Assembly (NCBI GenBank): GCA_043228905.1
Contig: JBHGNT010000013.1
Coordinates: forward strand, 20,522,001-20,586,000
Direction of reading: 5' to 3'
From: Azolla caroliniana
Lineage: Eukaryota > Polypodiophyta
Length of the DNA stretch: 64,000 nucleotides
In this document: positions 52,901 to 64,000 of the stretch, piece by piece
How the letters are laid out: every line of letters begins with the position of its first letter
Position numbering within the stretch: the first letter of the stretch is position 1
Made by a program: the position numbers and the translations under genes
The notes under the pieces: model-generated
What the model saw: the letters and a program-made list of their open reading frames with translations, nothing else
What the model was told of the DNA's origin: nothing
Database searches by the model: none

Positions 52901-55491
52901 TACCCTCCTCTTCCATGGAAATGAAACGAATTTACCTTTCCACCAACCAGCTTCTCCCTCAAACCGACTTTCCTAAGGAGGGCACCACTTCGGTTCGGAG
53001 GGCTGCTTGCTTTTAGGCAAGCAACTTTGGTCATCTTTTGGTATAGTGAATACACCACTCTGTCCGACCCAATTAACCCTGCAATTAACCCAGAAAGGGC
53101 GGGCATCCGAACCGGGGATATTAGGGAATGAATCTATCCGTATGTCCACAGCATACAACCGCAACTAAAGCGAAAAGCAGCAGGTGGGAAAAAAGGGGGC
53201 AGACCCCCACCCTGAAGTGAAGAGATTCAATGAGACCACTCGATACATAGACAACATGCTATTTCATGAGTGACTAGGAAAAGCAGAGAAAGGTATAAGA
53301 AGAGGAAACTAATCGACGAGAATTGAAAGATGATTTAATAAGAACAGAAACATCTTCAGTAAACTCATAAATACCCTTCAAGATTCAAAAGTAAATGCTG
53401 ACCAGTACAAATGTTCATTCTTCATAAGCTTTAGCCTTTCTGTCTTAGAGCCTGTATCGCCTAAAACCCAGAAAAACAAATTCATTTAACTTTCAGCTAA
53501 TATATAGAAGAAATGGCAATTTCAAAACTTGTTCAAGGTATTAATTTGTGTTTTCCCTAGAAATTAACCATTCCATTTTGTTTCAATTTCCATTTCTTGG
53601 CATTGTTCTTGATGCAGTCGTCCTAAAAGTGGTTGAACAAAAGACAGCAAGTAGTGAAGGGATTTCATTTTATCAGCATCACCAATCTGCTGAGGCTGCA
53701 AAAGAAAATAAGGCACAATAATTCAAATATCCTCATAGCTCACAATGAAACACTGAGTTGTGTGAAAAGGAAGTGGGGCAACCTTAAACCTAAACCCACC
53801 TTATCATGGAATGATGCACTAGAACCATCCACGCAAAAGCAAGCTTTGCAGTTGCAATTTCCTCTACAATAAGGGCAAGATTGTTTGACATCCTTTTCAG
53901 ACATTGCTGGATACCTAAATTGGTGTTAGTTTTTATTCATTAATTTTCATAAACATAAAATGGGAATTTAAATTTCTTATTACCATCTTGCAATGCATTG
54001 AACACAATATCGCTTCTTTCCACACTTTTGACAGCGGATAATTTCTTCTCTGTCATTCCTTTGGCATTGATGGCATGACCTACTTTGTTGATCCTTTTCA
54101 GCATGTGCAACATGATCAGGGTATGGCAGTACCTTGTCCTAAATTTTGGAAAGGTAAGTGCATGAAATTTCTAAGAAAATAGGTATATTTCCCCCATGAA
54201 GTAAATTAAACTCCGCTCAATGCAAGGCCTTATAATATCATTTCAAACATTCTTATTCCCTTCATTAAAAAGCATGAGTTGGCCATACAATTGCTCAACT
54301 AACACCGATAATTGATAAAAAGGAAATGAATTGAGCATATAATTGGTCTTTTGGGGCTTGAACAAAGGGTATTTGGTGGAATAAGGAAAACACAGGCATT
54401 TGAGGAAACAACAAACTCCAGGATATTCTGGCGTTTTTCCCTCATATAAAATATTCAATAAACAATGATCTTAGAGAGTAATATGCATGCATACACATAT
54501 ACACATATCAATGTGTGGACAAGAACATGAGTTATTAGCATAATCTCTACCTTCAATTCCTTATTATGCATATGATTTGCCATGAATAAAAGTTAACTTT
54601 CCCATAAACCCTATGTGGTTATATCAACAATTCTCAGACCATTATAAGCTTTAATCATTCTTGCAAATCCTTCAAACGTTCTAGCTTTGGGATAAATTCT
54701 TGGATTTCTATCCTTCTTTGAATTCTCTGTGACTTTGAGATTCCAAAGGTATCTTTACAGTTGCTGGCAATGGTTGGCAGGACAACTCTAAGCCTTTATC
54801 CATATTTTGATTACCTTCAACCTTCTAAGTTTGCAAATATTGACTAAAGGAATGATTTTTCATTTTGAAAGAAATAAAATTACCCGCAAGAAAAAACAAT
54901 CAGAGATGGAGAGGCAGAATGGGTTTTTTGAGGGCAGATGACCAATTCTAAGACTTAATCTTTCTTTAAATTTTCGCACTAATTTTCTTAATTGAACAAA
55001 GATTTTAAAAAAGACAAACAATATTCACTAAACAAAGAATAAGCAATCAGAGATGGAAAGAACGAAGAAAAGGGTTCACTGAAGCATACTTTCATGGACG
55101 AACTTGAGGTCGGAGACTTTGCAATTTTAAAAGTATCATCAATTCTCTTTGAGAATTTCAGATGCTCACTTACACCAAAATCTTTCAGAAATTTATGCTC
55201 ATTACTTGCAAAACTTGATGAAGAAGAAGCTCCTTTAAGCTTTGATTTACTCTTCGCTTCATTTGTTTTCATCTTCTTTGGAGAAGTATTTGAAGGAGCC
55301 ATTGCAGAAGCAGACGAAGAAGACGAAGAAGGATTTGTTCCTCTCTTCTTAGCTTGATTATAATGCTTTTCGCAGAGTGTTTTGTTCTCCATAGCTCGGG
55401 CAATACACCTCCATTGCTTACCATCAGATCTCTTGCATCGATATTCATCAGGAATTAGTTCTTCCTCTGCGTTCTGTTTGATTCGATTCAT
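40971..55491 (-). CDS. JMJ25/IBM1-like WRC-RING-JmjC protein (KDM3 family), iron-binding site altered
   Basis: Fourteen exons, written high to low: 55491-55090, 54138-53984, 53914-53800, 53695-53569, 53460-53403, 51476-50756, 50654-50325, 50225-50019, 48384-48094, 48015-47943, 47871-47786, 47650-47531, 41180-41106, 41015-40971; 934 residues, every junction in frame. WRC zinc motif C19, C29, C40, H43; RING-like cysteine cluster about 156-222 ([24 protein letters not shown]); a second cysteine cluster ([19 protein letters not shown]); JmjC about 490-880 ([36 protein letters not shown]). KDM3 proteins remove H3K9me1/2 using Fe(II) and 2-oxoglutarate. Here the H-x-D motif reads H630-C-N632 and the distal His is Y849, so catalysis is doubtful; WRC and zinc parts are intact. 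The last donor (41106) was chosen because it gives a short in-frame end; a donor four bases upstream is possible. Introns are swollen by transposons and organelle DNA. Confidence 0.93.
41400..43375 (+). mobile_element. RTE-type LINE, decayed, in the penultimate intron of the JmjC gene
   Basis: RT remnant at 41413-41658 ([37 protein letters not shown]), then an internal deletion that removes the catalytic Asp pair, then [50 protein letters not shown] (41816-42195). These are hallmarks of the plant RTE family. A decayed C-terminal part follows to about 43140, then a 3' UTR with hairpin AGGCCA-TTT-TGGCCT (43296-43310) and a pyrimidine-rich tail (CTTT/CCCT)n at 43330-43368. It lies in the opposite orientation to the host gene. 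Confidence 0.88.
43580..46300 (+). mobile_element. Second RTE-type LINE, heavily decayed
   Basis: A pre-RT segment (43674-43994), then RT pieces: [14 protein letters not shown] near 44740, [14 protein letters not shown] near 44890, [26 protein letters not shown] near 45160 (usual YADD has decayed to YTDG), [17 protein letters not shown] near 45290, [15 protein letters not shown] near 45450. Many stops and frame changes. The 3' end has hairpin AGGTCA-TATT-TGACCT (46250-46265), cgaaaacgataatag and a (GT)n tail near 46290. It belongs to a different RTE subfamily from the one at 41400. Confidence 0.85.
44334..44743. repeat. Two-copy 205-bp tandem duplication within the second RTE element
   Basis: aatggcaaaactatt starts at 44334 and 44539; the copies share nearly every base through gaggtaaaggtttatatt. 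The event is younger than most decay of the element. Confidence 0.9.
46330..46600 (+). mobile_element. Separate copy of the second RTE subfamily's 3' end
   Basis: Repeats 46030-46290 with divergence (gagtatca.actttgatacaatgct, tggctatgctttccaca, gtgcactctcgattgcaa) and ends with hairpin AGGTCA-TGCT-TGACCT at 46548-46563 followed by agaaacgataataaaacctgtcc. Confidence 0.8.
46744..46850 (-). mobile_element. 5'-truncated RTE 3' end
   Basis: Reverse-orientation copy of 43240-43345 with hairpin AGGCCA-AAA-TGGCCT at 46773-46787 and an AAAG-rich tail on its left. Confidence 0.88.
47080..47260 (-). mobile_element. Two diverged RTE 3' ends
   Basis: aacttctcaaagagaccataatagcct (47102) and aacttctctaaaagaccatagtagcct (47200) resemble the hairpin region of the RTE family, the second followed by aaacctaacaaagattacaa. 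The stem is decayed. Confidence 0.5.
49050..49730 (-). mobile_element. Copia solo LTR in an intron of the JmjC gene
   Basis: 681 bp starting TGTTAGAAATATTGAG and ending GATTATATCTAACA match the reverse complement of the Copia LTRs at 15862-16493. The 5-bp duplication ACATC is exact on both sides (49045-49049 and 49731-49735). No internal region remains, as after LTR-LTR recombination. It sits in the intron 48385-50018, in the same orientation as the host gene. Confidence 0.95.
52329..52402 (+). tRNA. trnR-ACG: tRNA-Arg(ACG), plastid-type, organelle-derived copy
   Basis: 74 bases with D-arm GTAGCTCAGAGGATTAGAGC, anticodon stem-loop GTGGCTACGAACCAC and T-arm GGGGGTTCAAATCCC all intact. The acceptor stem has mismatches (GGGAATG against CTCACCC), so it is probably a decayed copy. 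The minus-strand open frame over it is the well-known chance ORF from this tRNA. Confidence 0.85.
52719..52801 (+). tRNA. trnY-GUA: tRNA-Tyr(GUA), mitochondrial-type, organelle-derived copy
   Basis: 83 bases with perfect acceptor stem GGGAGAG/CTCTCCC, anticodon stem-loop CAGACTGTAAATCTG, a long variable arm and T-arm CAGGTTCAAATCCTG. It matches plant mitochondrial trnY rather than the plastid form. Transcription from nuclear DNA by Pol III is not assured. Confidence 0.88.
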
Positions 55492-55595
55492 GGCTTCCTA
55501 TTTTTCCTTCAGCGGGTGGTTTGTTTGCTGATCTGTTAGATGTCGGAAACGTATGGAACTCTTCTTTCTGTCTCTCTCAGTTCATGTGAGCAAGT

Positions 55596-55612
55596 AAAAA
55601 AAAAAAAAAACG

Positions 55613-55651
<39 letters not shown>

Positions 55652-55652
55652 T
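55596..55652. repeat. Poly(A) run and (CAG/CAA)n tract upstream of the JmjC gene
   Basis: A run of about 15 A followed by CAGCAGCAGCAGCAACAGCAA-type triplets to 55650. It lies about 120 bases upstream of the ATG at 55491 (minus strand), so it is probably in the 5' UTR or core promoter as (TTG/CTG)n. Confidence 0.8.
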
Positions 55653-56777
55653 TGTAGTAGAACCGCTGCTTCTCCACAAATGGTTCCTCTGATTATTGAA
55701 AACTACACAAAATGACCCAATCCATTTTGTCCCAAAACCTTGCTCATCCGGTATAACTTGGTCAAGTAAACAAGCCCACAAAGAATCATCTTCTCATCTA
55801 TGCCATAGCAACTTGCCCCAATCCTCGCTAAACGCTCTTTCAACCAAGATTCCACAACTTGCCTACACTCCATAGTTGAACACCGTGGTGTTTTGTCTAT
55901 GGACTGGGAATTTGCAACCAATGTATCTTGTTGGCAAAGAAAATCGATGCATCGGTACAACCTCAAAGCCAATTAACTAGGCTCCCCATCTTGTAAATGA
56001 TTGTCTCTTATGATAGTAAGGAACCAAAACCTCAATTTTGTGTAAACATCTGTATTTGCAATGGATGTTGCCTCCTAGAGTCCTTGGGATCACATGACAA
56101 TCGTATGCTATTACACCCTCAACGCAGTTAAAAGACTTTTTTCCTACGAATAAAGTAAGACTTTAGAGGTTCTTTCTCTCATAATGTGGAAGGCTACATA
56201 CAGTTTACTCCAATTGAAACTATCTATTTGTGCATTGACTCGCCGAATTTTGATATCATTCTATTCCATTGCATATGTTGAGTGAATGGAGACCATACGA
56301 TAGTGTCCCTATTGTGTGACTACCAAAGACATGTACCATCCCAAAGTGTGGTGGTCCAAGAACATAAAAAAAAGCTTTGAAGAGATAGAGAGGCTAGGTG
56401 TATTTTGAGGTATGATGATTAATTCTAAAACCGAAGCCTCTAGAACAATGATACCGTTCCTGGCCTACCGTTCTTAGAAATGTATGGACACATGCTAAGA
56501 ATGCGCCATGCACCACCACCTCATACAATTATCCAATAGCTCTCGTAGTACTTCACACTACTTTTTTCGTCATTATTATGAAGCACACTATAAAGGTATA
56601 ACCCCTTGCAAATTGGATCTTAAGACATGCTGCCCGTTATTAAAAGTACAATTAGAATTATAAACAGTGCTATTGCTGCCATTACGATCATGTTAATCAC
56701 AGAACGAAAACACCCTAATGAGTCCCATAAAACATCCACATTCAGTAACCCATAAAATAAAGGTTCATGCCATCATT
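55653..56777. other. No recognised gene upstream of the JmjC gene
   Basis: One open minus-strand frame (55703-55972, with WLKERLARIGASCYGIDEKM) looks protein-like in composition but matches no family I know, and has no convincing exon partner. It may be a transposon remnant. Confidence 0.4.
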
Positions 56778-57035
56778 AGCTCTTAATCATGTCACAGAAA
56801 TGGGTGCTTATATATTCGTATGAAGATACTGTACTGAACAAGATTGTTCACCGCACTAAAATTAGCTCTTAATCATGTCACAGAAATTGGTGCTTATATA
56901 TTCGTATGAAGATACTGTACTGAACAAGATTGTTCACCGCACTAAAATTAGCTCTTAATCATGTCACAGAAATTGGTGCTTATATAATAAGCAAGAAGAT
57001 AGTGTATTGGAAGAAGATTGCTCACCGCACTAACA
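56778..57035. repeat. Three-copy 86-bp tandem repeat
   Basis: agctcttaatcatgtcacagaaa starts at 56778, 56864 and 56950. The first two copies differ at about one base; the third is diverged in its second half. Confidence 0.95.
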
Positions 57036-58270
57036 CAAAAAGCATTGGCAATAAAAGAATAAAATTGTGGAGATGCGAGACATGGCAAAACCCTAACGCA
57101 CTATTAAAATGAACCTGTAACGATATTTACACCATGATAATTATAATGAAACAATATTTGAATACGATGGTTCCCAAAACTCGACTAGAATTGATAACAC
57201 GTCCTGATCATAATGATTTAAAATTTTCAAATGAGCTAGTTGTAAACGACGGCTATATAAAACAGATTCTACAAACAAACGACGTTTCATTACTAGAGCT
57301 CCATGCATTACATAAGCAGAAGCGATCTCCCCATGGGAGAGCAAATCTACGTACAAAAACCGTACATAAATTGGCTCATCGACCTAATTTAAGTGTCGAG
57401 AGCCAGATATACACAAGAAAGATGATTACCTGCAAAAGCTAATCTCTCAAATTACACGAAAAAGTCCAGAAACTAGAAGGGAAAACTCAAAAAATATAGA
57501 TTCCATGTGGTAACAAACAAAAGAAAGAAATAAAGAAAATATTTTTGCGCTGAATATGCAGAGCAAATGTCGGATGTGGTGGGAACGAAGCGTTGTCGTG
57601 AGGGATGCAAACATAATTAGATATAATGGTAGAGATAAGGAGAGATCCGAAACTGAGAAAGAACGACGCAAATATCACAGTGGATGATATGCGAACGAAG
57701 TATGTGGATATCTAATATGCAACTGCTAGTAGACTGACTGACTGGTTGGAGAGAATGAGATAGAAGATGGACTGTTGCACGCGATACATGCTTATAGCTT
57801 AGTTAGGATAGAGGATAATTAATGTACATAGTAGTTTATGAGATAATTAGGATAGATGCAGACACACGTAACACATGGTTTACCTCACAGAGATAAAAGC
57901 AAGCAAGAACATGCGCAAAGATGTGCAAGAAAATAAAGCTGCAGAAGATTGTGATTGTAAGGATGAGAAGCAGATGAAAGATTTCTACAGATGATACTAG
58001 TTTAAGATAACTAGTACAAATGCAGGAACACCTGTCATACGGATCAGACGCACAGGTTAGCACGATGATGACGAACAAAATTCAGGTGTGCTGGTGAAGA
58101 TAAAGATGGACAGGAAGACGGAAGATTTCAAGGCGTACGAGGTAAGGCCTCGTTGGGGTTATAGGGTAGAGAGGAAGTAGTGAAGGGAATGGACACCAAG
58201 CTGACGAAGAAGGCGGTAAACGTGAGCATGAAAACGATAACGACGAAGATAGATAAGAGAAGAAAAGCTT
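57036..58270. other. 3' side of the cold-shock protein gene; no other gene
   Basis: The part nearest 58270 is probably the 3' UTR of the minus-strand gene. No domain is recognised in the short open frames. Confidence 0.55.
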
Positions 58271-58978
<708 letters not shown>

Positions 58979-59042
58979 CTACGGCGGAAACTCATCCGAC
59001 GGTGAACCGTGAGAGAGATGATGATGCGATTGCGGCCATGAA

Positions 59043-59222
59043 CGGCTCCATCATCATGGATGCATGCATATGCATAATATGCATGGATGGATGGATGAAT
59101 GCTGCATTTGAACGGCTTGTCATCATGGATGCATGCATGCATATGCATCTGCATAATATGCATGGATGGATGGATGGATGGATGGATGGATGGATGGATG
59201 AATGCTGCATGCATCCATCCAT
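59043..59222. repeat. ATGCAT-rich duplicated block with (GGAT)n
   Basis: Two copies of catcatggatgcatgcat...aatatgcatggatgg...aatgctgcat (about 59050-59107 and 59121-59208). The second has an expanded (ATGG)n run of about ten units at 59162-59200. The block is full of the self-complementary ATGCAT. Confidence 0.88.
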
Positions 59223-62200
59223 CTATCCATCCCATGATTTATTTAGTTTGTCCCCTCCCCAATCTCATCATCACCCATTACATGTGTGCAATGGGATGGG
59301 CCGGCCTCTCGCCATATTAGGGCTTCTTAGGCTTTTTACCGCCTTCATTCTCACTCATCTATGTAGGCATTTGCCAATGTCCGGGTCTTTGTCGGCATTG
59401 ACGTCACTAGCCCCTTTGGACTCTACTCTACGGTGCTTGAGTTTAACTTGGTGTGACACGCATCCTTCCTCCATTCCCATCTCCCCCCACAATTATATCC
59501 GCTCGTTTTTCTCGGCGTTTTAGATTGATGCTTCTTTCGGCGTTTGTGTCTCATCATAGATTCGCCGTTGAGTATTTTTTTAAAATACATGTATCCTTTT
59601 TGAAGAGATTGTCATTGCAAGTTCGAGTAATCATTGAACCTGATGTGGGACTATTTCAATTTACTTCCAACTTTTACGTGTTTTTGCAAACATATTTTTT
59701 GTTTCTACATATGACAAAGAGCACGCAATGTACGCATATAAAGTATACACCTTGTTATTGTTTTATAGTGTGTTACTACATTCATTTGAATTGTATTTGT
59801 TGACCATACAATACAAGGGCGACAAAGGGCTAAATAGTTGGATGAAACCAGGATCCTCGAGCCATGTGTATTCTTTTCTTGAGCAATGTGCTCTTTTCGC
59901 ACTCGTATGTTTAAATCGTATCTTAATGAGGCAACTAGGATCCCAAACATTGCTCGTCTAGGTGACACAACATAAAACTCTCAAATGAGATTGAAAACTC
60001 CCAAATCGATATCAAGCCATCCTTAACATTTTCTTGGAATCTTGACATGTTGCATATATGTACATTTTATCCTAACTTGTGTGGGAGTTTGCCCCCTTAA
60101 CTCTTTCTTATAAGGATTTTATATTACCTTCTATGCAAGCCAGGATCACATAATGCATTAGTAGTAGTCCTTTGATCTTCATGTGTAGGTGTACCATATG
60201 TATATGGGACACATACATTGCTCGTCAAAGTACAACATTGTGATATCTAGTAAATAATTAGAAATTAGGGCGCCACAATGAACTTAAGATACGTCAATGT
60301 GTATATCGATTGGATATGTTATTAAGAATTTGTTGTTCATGGTCCATGGAGCATCTTATGGATGCATTAATATAATTCATGCTTGTGAATGATTTATCTT
60401 GTTTGAAAAGTGGCAAGCCACCATACCAAATATACTCCTACAATGGGCTAATACCTCAAGTTTTTGTGATTGTCTCAATATTATTTATAACTTAATAAAG
60501 TGATCTATCTTATTCCAACACGATTGTTTGTATTGTATTTCACTTCATCTTGTGATTGTTGTCCTTTACGATGTCATGGAACCAACACCATGAAAAACTA
60601 GGGGAGATTGAGAATAAAGAAAAAATCAAATGTTTGATGTAGTTAAATCCTTGTTTTTATTAAGCATCTCTAGAGAACTAAAGAAAAGAGTTCTATATTG
60701 TGGAATAGGTGTATAGGTGTCGTGACCAATACCACGTGTATGTGTAAAAAGGGGGCCGGAGAGAGAGAGTGCGTGTGTGTGTTACTTACATAACCATAAC
60801 TAATCATGAGATAGGTTTTTTGTAGTTCTTCTTAATTTCACAATGAGTATGTGTGGGCTAATTCTAAAAGGAACGAGGGTATGAATTGAATATTACAATT
60901 CATACGGTGTGAGATAAATTGTAAACTATGTTATCACCTGACTACTTCATATAATGTAGTCAAGTGTGAACATGCAAAGGCCTAGGGTTTTGAACCATAT
61001 AAGAAGGCTAGTGGGCATTGGGAAGCTTGACTTATGTCGAGACTATATTAGTGTATGACTCTTGTTAGCTAAGCACGTGATCCTCACAAAACCCAAGATA
61101 CGACGACCTTCATTGCTTTCAGAATTAACACACATGTACTTACTACTCATCATAAGTTTAGGGAAAACTACAGAAAAGATATATCGTGATTAGTTATGGT
61201 TATGCATGTAGCAATGGGAGAAGAATAATATTTTATCGTTTGAGGAGTTCCAAAGCAATCAATTTTTGCATTCGTTTTTTGGGTTGGCCTTTTCATTGTA
61301 CGGCTTCTCAAAGTCTATAGATCTCAATCGAGATCCCAACACCAATGGCTTCTATCTTTAAGTTATCTATAATTATTTTCATGTTTCGTGATTATTATTA
61401 TAGTTACAGAGAAAGAAAGAATAAAGAAATATATATTAATGTCTTTTAAGAGGCCAAAATAGCCTATAATGCCAACCAAGAGATTGCATCTTAAAATGTT
61501 GTGTGACATTTGAGAACAAAATATTTCCAAGAGTGAGACTACAAGCAACACGTGGGATTGTATAGGTCTATAATGATTTGTCTAAACATTAGGGATGTCA
61601 CGAGAATCCTAATTGATTTTGTTATGAGTCAACGAGATATCATATTTCATCGATTGTAATATGTATGACATTCATAACTAATATACCACTATGAGAGAGA
61701 GAGAGTGAGTGAGAATACATAAGATTCATATTTACAATATATTAAGCAATAGCATGGATGATTATATAATAAAACTACAAATAAGCATAAAACAATTATA
61801 AATTAAGGATTAACCAACACTCTATCACTTTATACCAGAGGGGGATTTGGTTGATCTATTCAATTTCTATGCAAGTACTTATAGAAGTTAAGAACATTAC
61901 AAGAGATGGGATTTGGGTTTATTTATTCGATTTCTATACAATAATACAAGTACCCAAAGAAATTAAGAGCAATCTAGTAACATGGAGAATGATTGGGATC
62001 TCTAAGGTATCTGCTTCATTCAATGCAAAGGTAATATGTAAAGCATAAATTCAATAGTAGAATTTAATATACACATTCTAAACGACTAAGTTTAAGCATA
62101 GGTGTGTGAATTTGAGTTTGTCATGTACGAGTATTGTTCACCACAAAATGATGGGTATATACTATATTTGTAGAATCATAATATAACTTTGCACTTTCGA

Positions 62201-64000
62201 GTGGGTGTAGCTTTTAAAACACAACAACTTCTCGTGGATATTACACATTTTTCTCCTCTCTATCTTATCATACAATAACATGACCAATAATAGAAATCGA
62301 CTCTTCTATAAAAATTACATGAAAGCATATTGCGAGGATTTGACCTTATTAATATTTCAGCATACAATTTTACATGTTACTGTAAAATTTGTTGAGATAT
62401 TAAGCTCAATCGTCCAATGTGTGTGATCTCATAAGTATTGACGCACATGTGTGGCTCGACTATCCAAAAGATATGTGATCACACAAGTATCGGGTGCACG
62501 ACACATGTGTGTATATATAAAATCCCTTGTTATAACGTCGTAACTCCAAGCGATGTAATTAAAGTCCACTCACTCCCTTGTCATAACCTTGTATACTCCA
62601 AGTGATATAACTCCCTTGCCATATAGTATTATAAATCATAGTCTGTGTTACTAAAATTGTGATTCCAATAATCTAATGAGAAGGTGAACCTATATAATGC
62701 ACCCCTCTCCCATTGTGTATTGTTGGTTAATTATTATTATATTCCCTTTGTTGTATGCATTGTTTCCATGTCCCTCATTCTCATTCTCTCTCTCTCTCTC
62801 ACAAATCATCGACAAACGTACATCTCTATCCCGTTGTGTGAGAAGTGCATACGTAGTTCCTTAATTATTTATACAACTTAATATACGTAGTGCATGTTAG
62901 TAATACTTGTGACAACTAAATGAGTATTATACTTGCATTCACAAATATGACCTTCACATGAACAAGTTGCATAAAGCAACAATCGAACTAGCAACTAAAT
63001 ATGACCTTCAAATGATTGCAATAGGTAATTGCACAAAACTAGGATCAAACTAGTGATGTTTTTGTTGCAATCCATACACCTGTTTTGAGCGAACTACCAA
63101 ATATCTCTATTAATTAGGCTCCAAAATCTTCCACTTTGCAAAATCCAACCATCCTAGAGGTGAACCAAATATCTCACCCAATAAATGAATAATCACACCT
63201 ACACTATTCTTATTGTCACGTCACCAAAAGAGGAAGAAGAATATTTCATTAAAACAATCAATCCCTCTTTGACGCAACATACAACTACGTGTTGCAATGC
63301 ACTCTCCGAGTGTGCTTGCTCCCTCACCCCCCTTCTCTTGTTTATAACAATGAGTATCGAAGGAGTTGTGTGGAGGCACCTACTGCCATGAATCGATTGT
63401 GCACACCATAGGATCCTTCTCTAAACCAACTCCCACTGTTGCTGAAGGATGACCAATATGATATACATGTGAAACACTTGTTTTTATTCTCATCGTTTGG
63501 AATGACATATCCACATGTGTTGGTCTAAAAGTCAATATCAACACATAATGCCGTGTTCATGTTGAATCATTTCTAATTTGTCTTCTTGATATTTTATTAT
63601 ACATAAGGTATATTGATGAATTGTCTTGTAATTTTGTCATCTTGTTGTATATGTTCCTTGTTCTCTCCCAACTTCATGATAATAAAGAGAGCATTTCCAT
63701 AGCTTAGTAAACCAAGCAAAGGTTTATAGTAATATGAAGGACATCACATGTTTGAGTAATGTATGACCCCAAAAACTCCATGACTATAAATTTTTATGCG
63801 TGAAATTTTTGTGAGGAAAATTTCATTTGGATTGCATTTGGCTTTCAGTTTAATTAAATTCCAACAATATATTTGCTCATAATTCTCATTCAAAATAAGA
63901 AAGAATATAAAACACATGGCAATAACGATAGTTTATTAGATTTTAGCTTAGGTAGCAACTTTTTCAACTTTCAAATCTATGAAGAAAAACATAGAAAGGA
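59223..64000. other. No recognised gene (about 4.8 kb)
   Basis: AT-rich with short, motif-free open frames on both strands. Apart from the RTE fragment at 61405-61520 and a short (TC)n near 62790 I see nothing to annotate. Confidence 0.55.
61405..61520 (-). mobile_element. 5'-truncated RTE 3' end
   Basis: agagaaagaaagaataaag tail, then atattaatgtcttttaag, hairpin AGGCCA-AAA-TAGCCT (61451-61465) with one decayed pair, and ccaagagattgcatcttaa. It is related to the elements at 3168, 43200 and 46744. Confidence 0.82.

Larger units (their letters stand above)
52140..53280. other. Organelle DNA insertion (mitochondrial, with plastid-type tRNA) in an intron
   Basis: About 1.1 kb inside intron 51477-53402 of the JmjC gene carries a plastid-type tRNA-Arg(ACG) and a native plant-mitochondrial tRNA-Tyr(GUA) 316 bp apart. 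The base composition is closer to balanced than in the rest of the intron. The combination fits a piece of mitochondrial genome that itself carried a plastid segment. The outer limits are estimates. Confidence 0.75.

Overview
This is a nuclear genomic window from a seed plant, most likely a flowering plant. The genes have many short exons and GT-AG introns in an AT-rich background. The protein families are plant-specific: a PERK receptor kinase, a WRC/RING/JmjC protein of the JMJ25/IBM1 type, and a cold-shock glycine-rich protein with zinc knuckles. Copia, L1 and RTE retroelements and a piece of organelle DNA lie between and inside the genes. The species cannot be named from the sequence alone.

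Layout: (1) 64-5454 (+), 3' part of an AAA-ATPase gene of the plant Msp1/ATAD1-like group, entering from the left edge. (2) 5455-9960, no gene, with minisatellites and a LINE 3' fragment. (3) 9997-12653 (+), a complete eight-exon PERK-type receptor kinase. (4) 12654-15861, no recognised gene. (5) 15862-21431 (+), a decayed Copia element with both LTRs and a 5-bp target duplication; its 3' LTR is split by a 797-bp non-coding DNA-transposon-like insert with a 10-bp duplication. (6) 21949-27943 (+), an L1-type LINE with broken ORF2, a probable solo LTR and a five-copy ~165-bp tandem array in its 3' region, ending in poly(A). (7) 27944-31990, no recognised gene. (8) 32063-39346 (+), an unfamiliar three-exon gene for a very long (2310 aa) acidic repeat protein with one hydrophobic segment near each end. 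(9) 40971-55491 (-), a 14-exon JMJ25-like gene converging on gene 8, whose introns hold RTE LINEs, a Copia solo LTR and organelle DNA with two tRNA genes. (10) 58271-58810 (-), an intronless cold-shock/CCHC glycine-rich RNA-binding protein. (11) 59240-64000, no gene recognised, one RTE 3' fragment.

The genes do not form a pathway or cluster; this is an ordinary stretch with a heavy retroelement load. The points most worth following are: the JmjC domain lacks two of its three iron ligands (H-C-N instead of H-C-D, and Tyr in place of the distal His), suggesting a pseudo-demethylase; the giant repeat protein has no family I recognise and carries six 60-residue repeats; RTE-type 3' ends share a hairpin that is kept by paired base changes between subfamilies; and three genes carry a (CT)n tract within 20 nt upstream of the start codon. 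All exon joins were made by hand from splice signals, reading frame and remembered family alignments, without transcript data.
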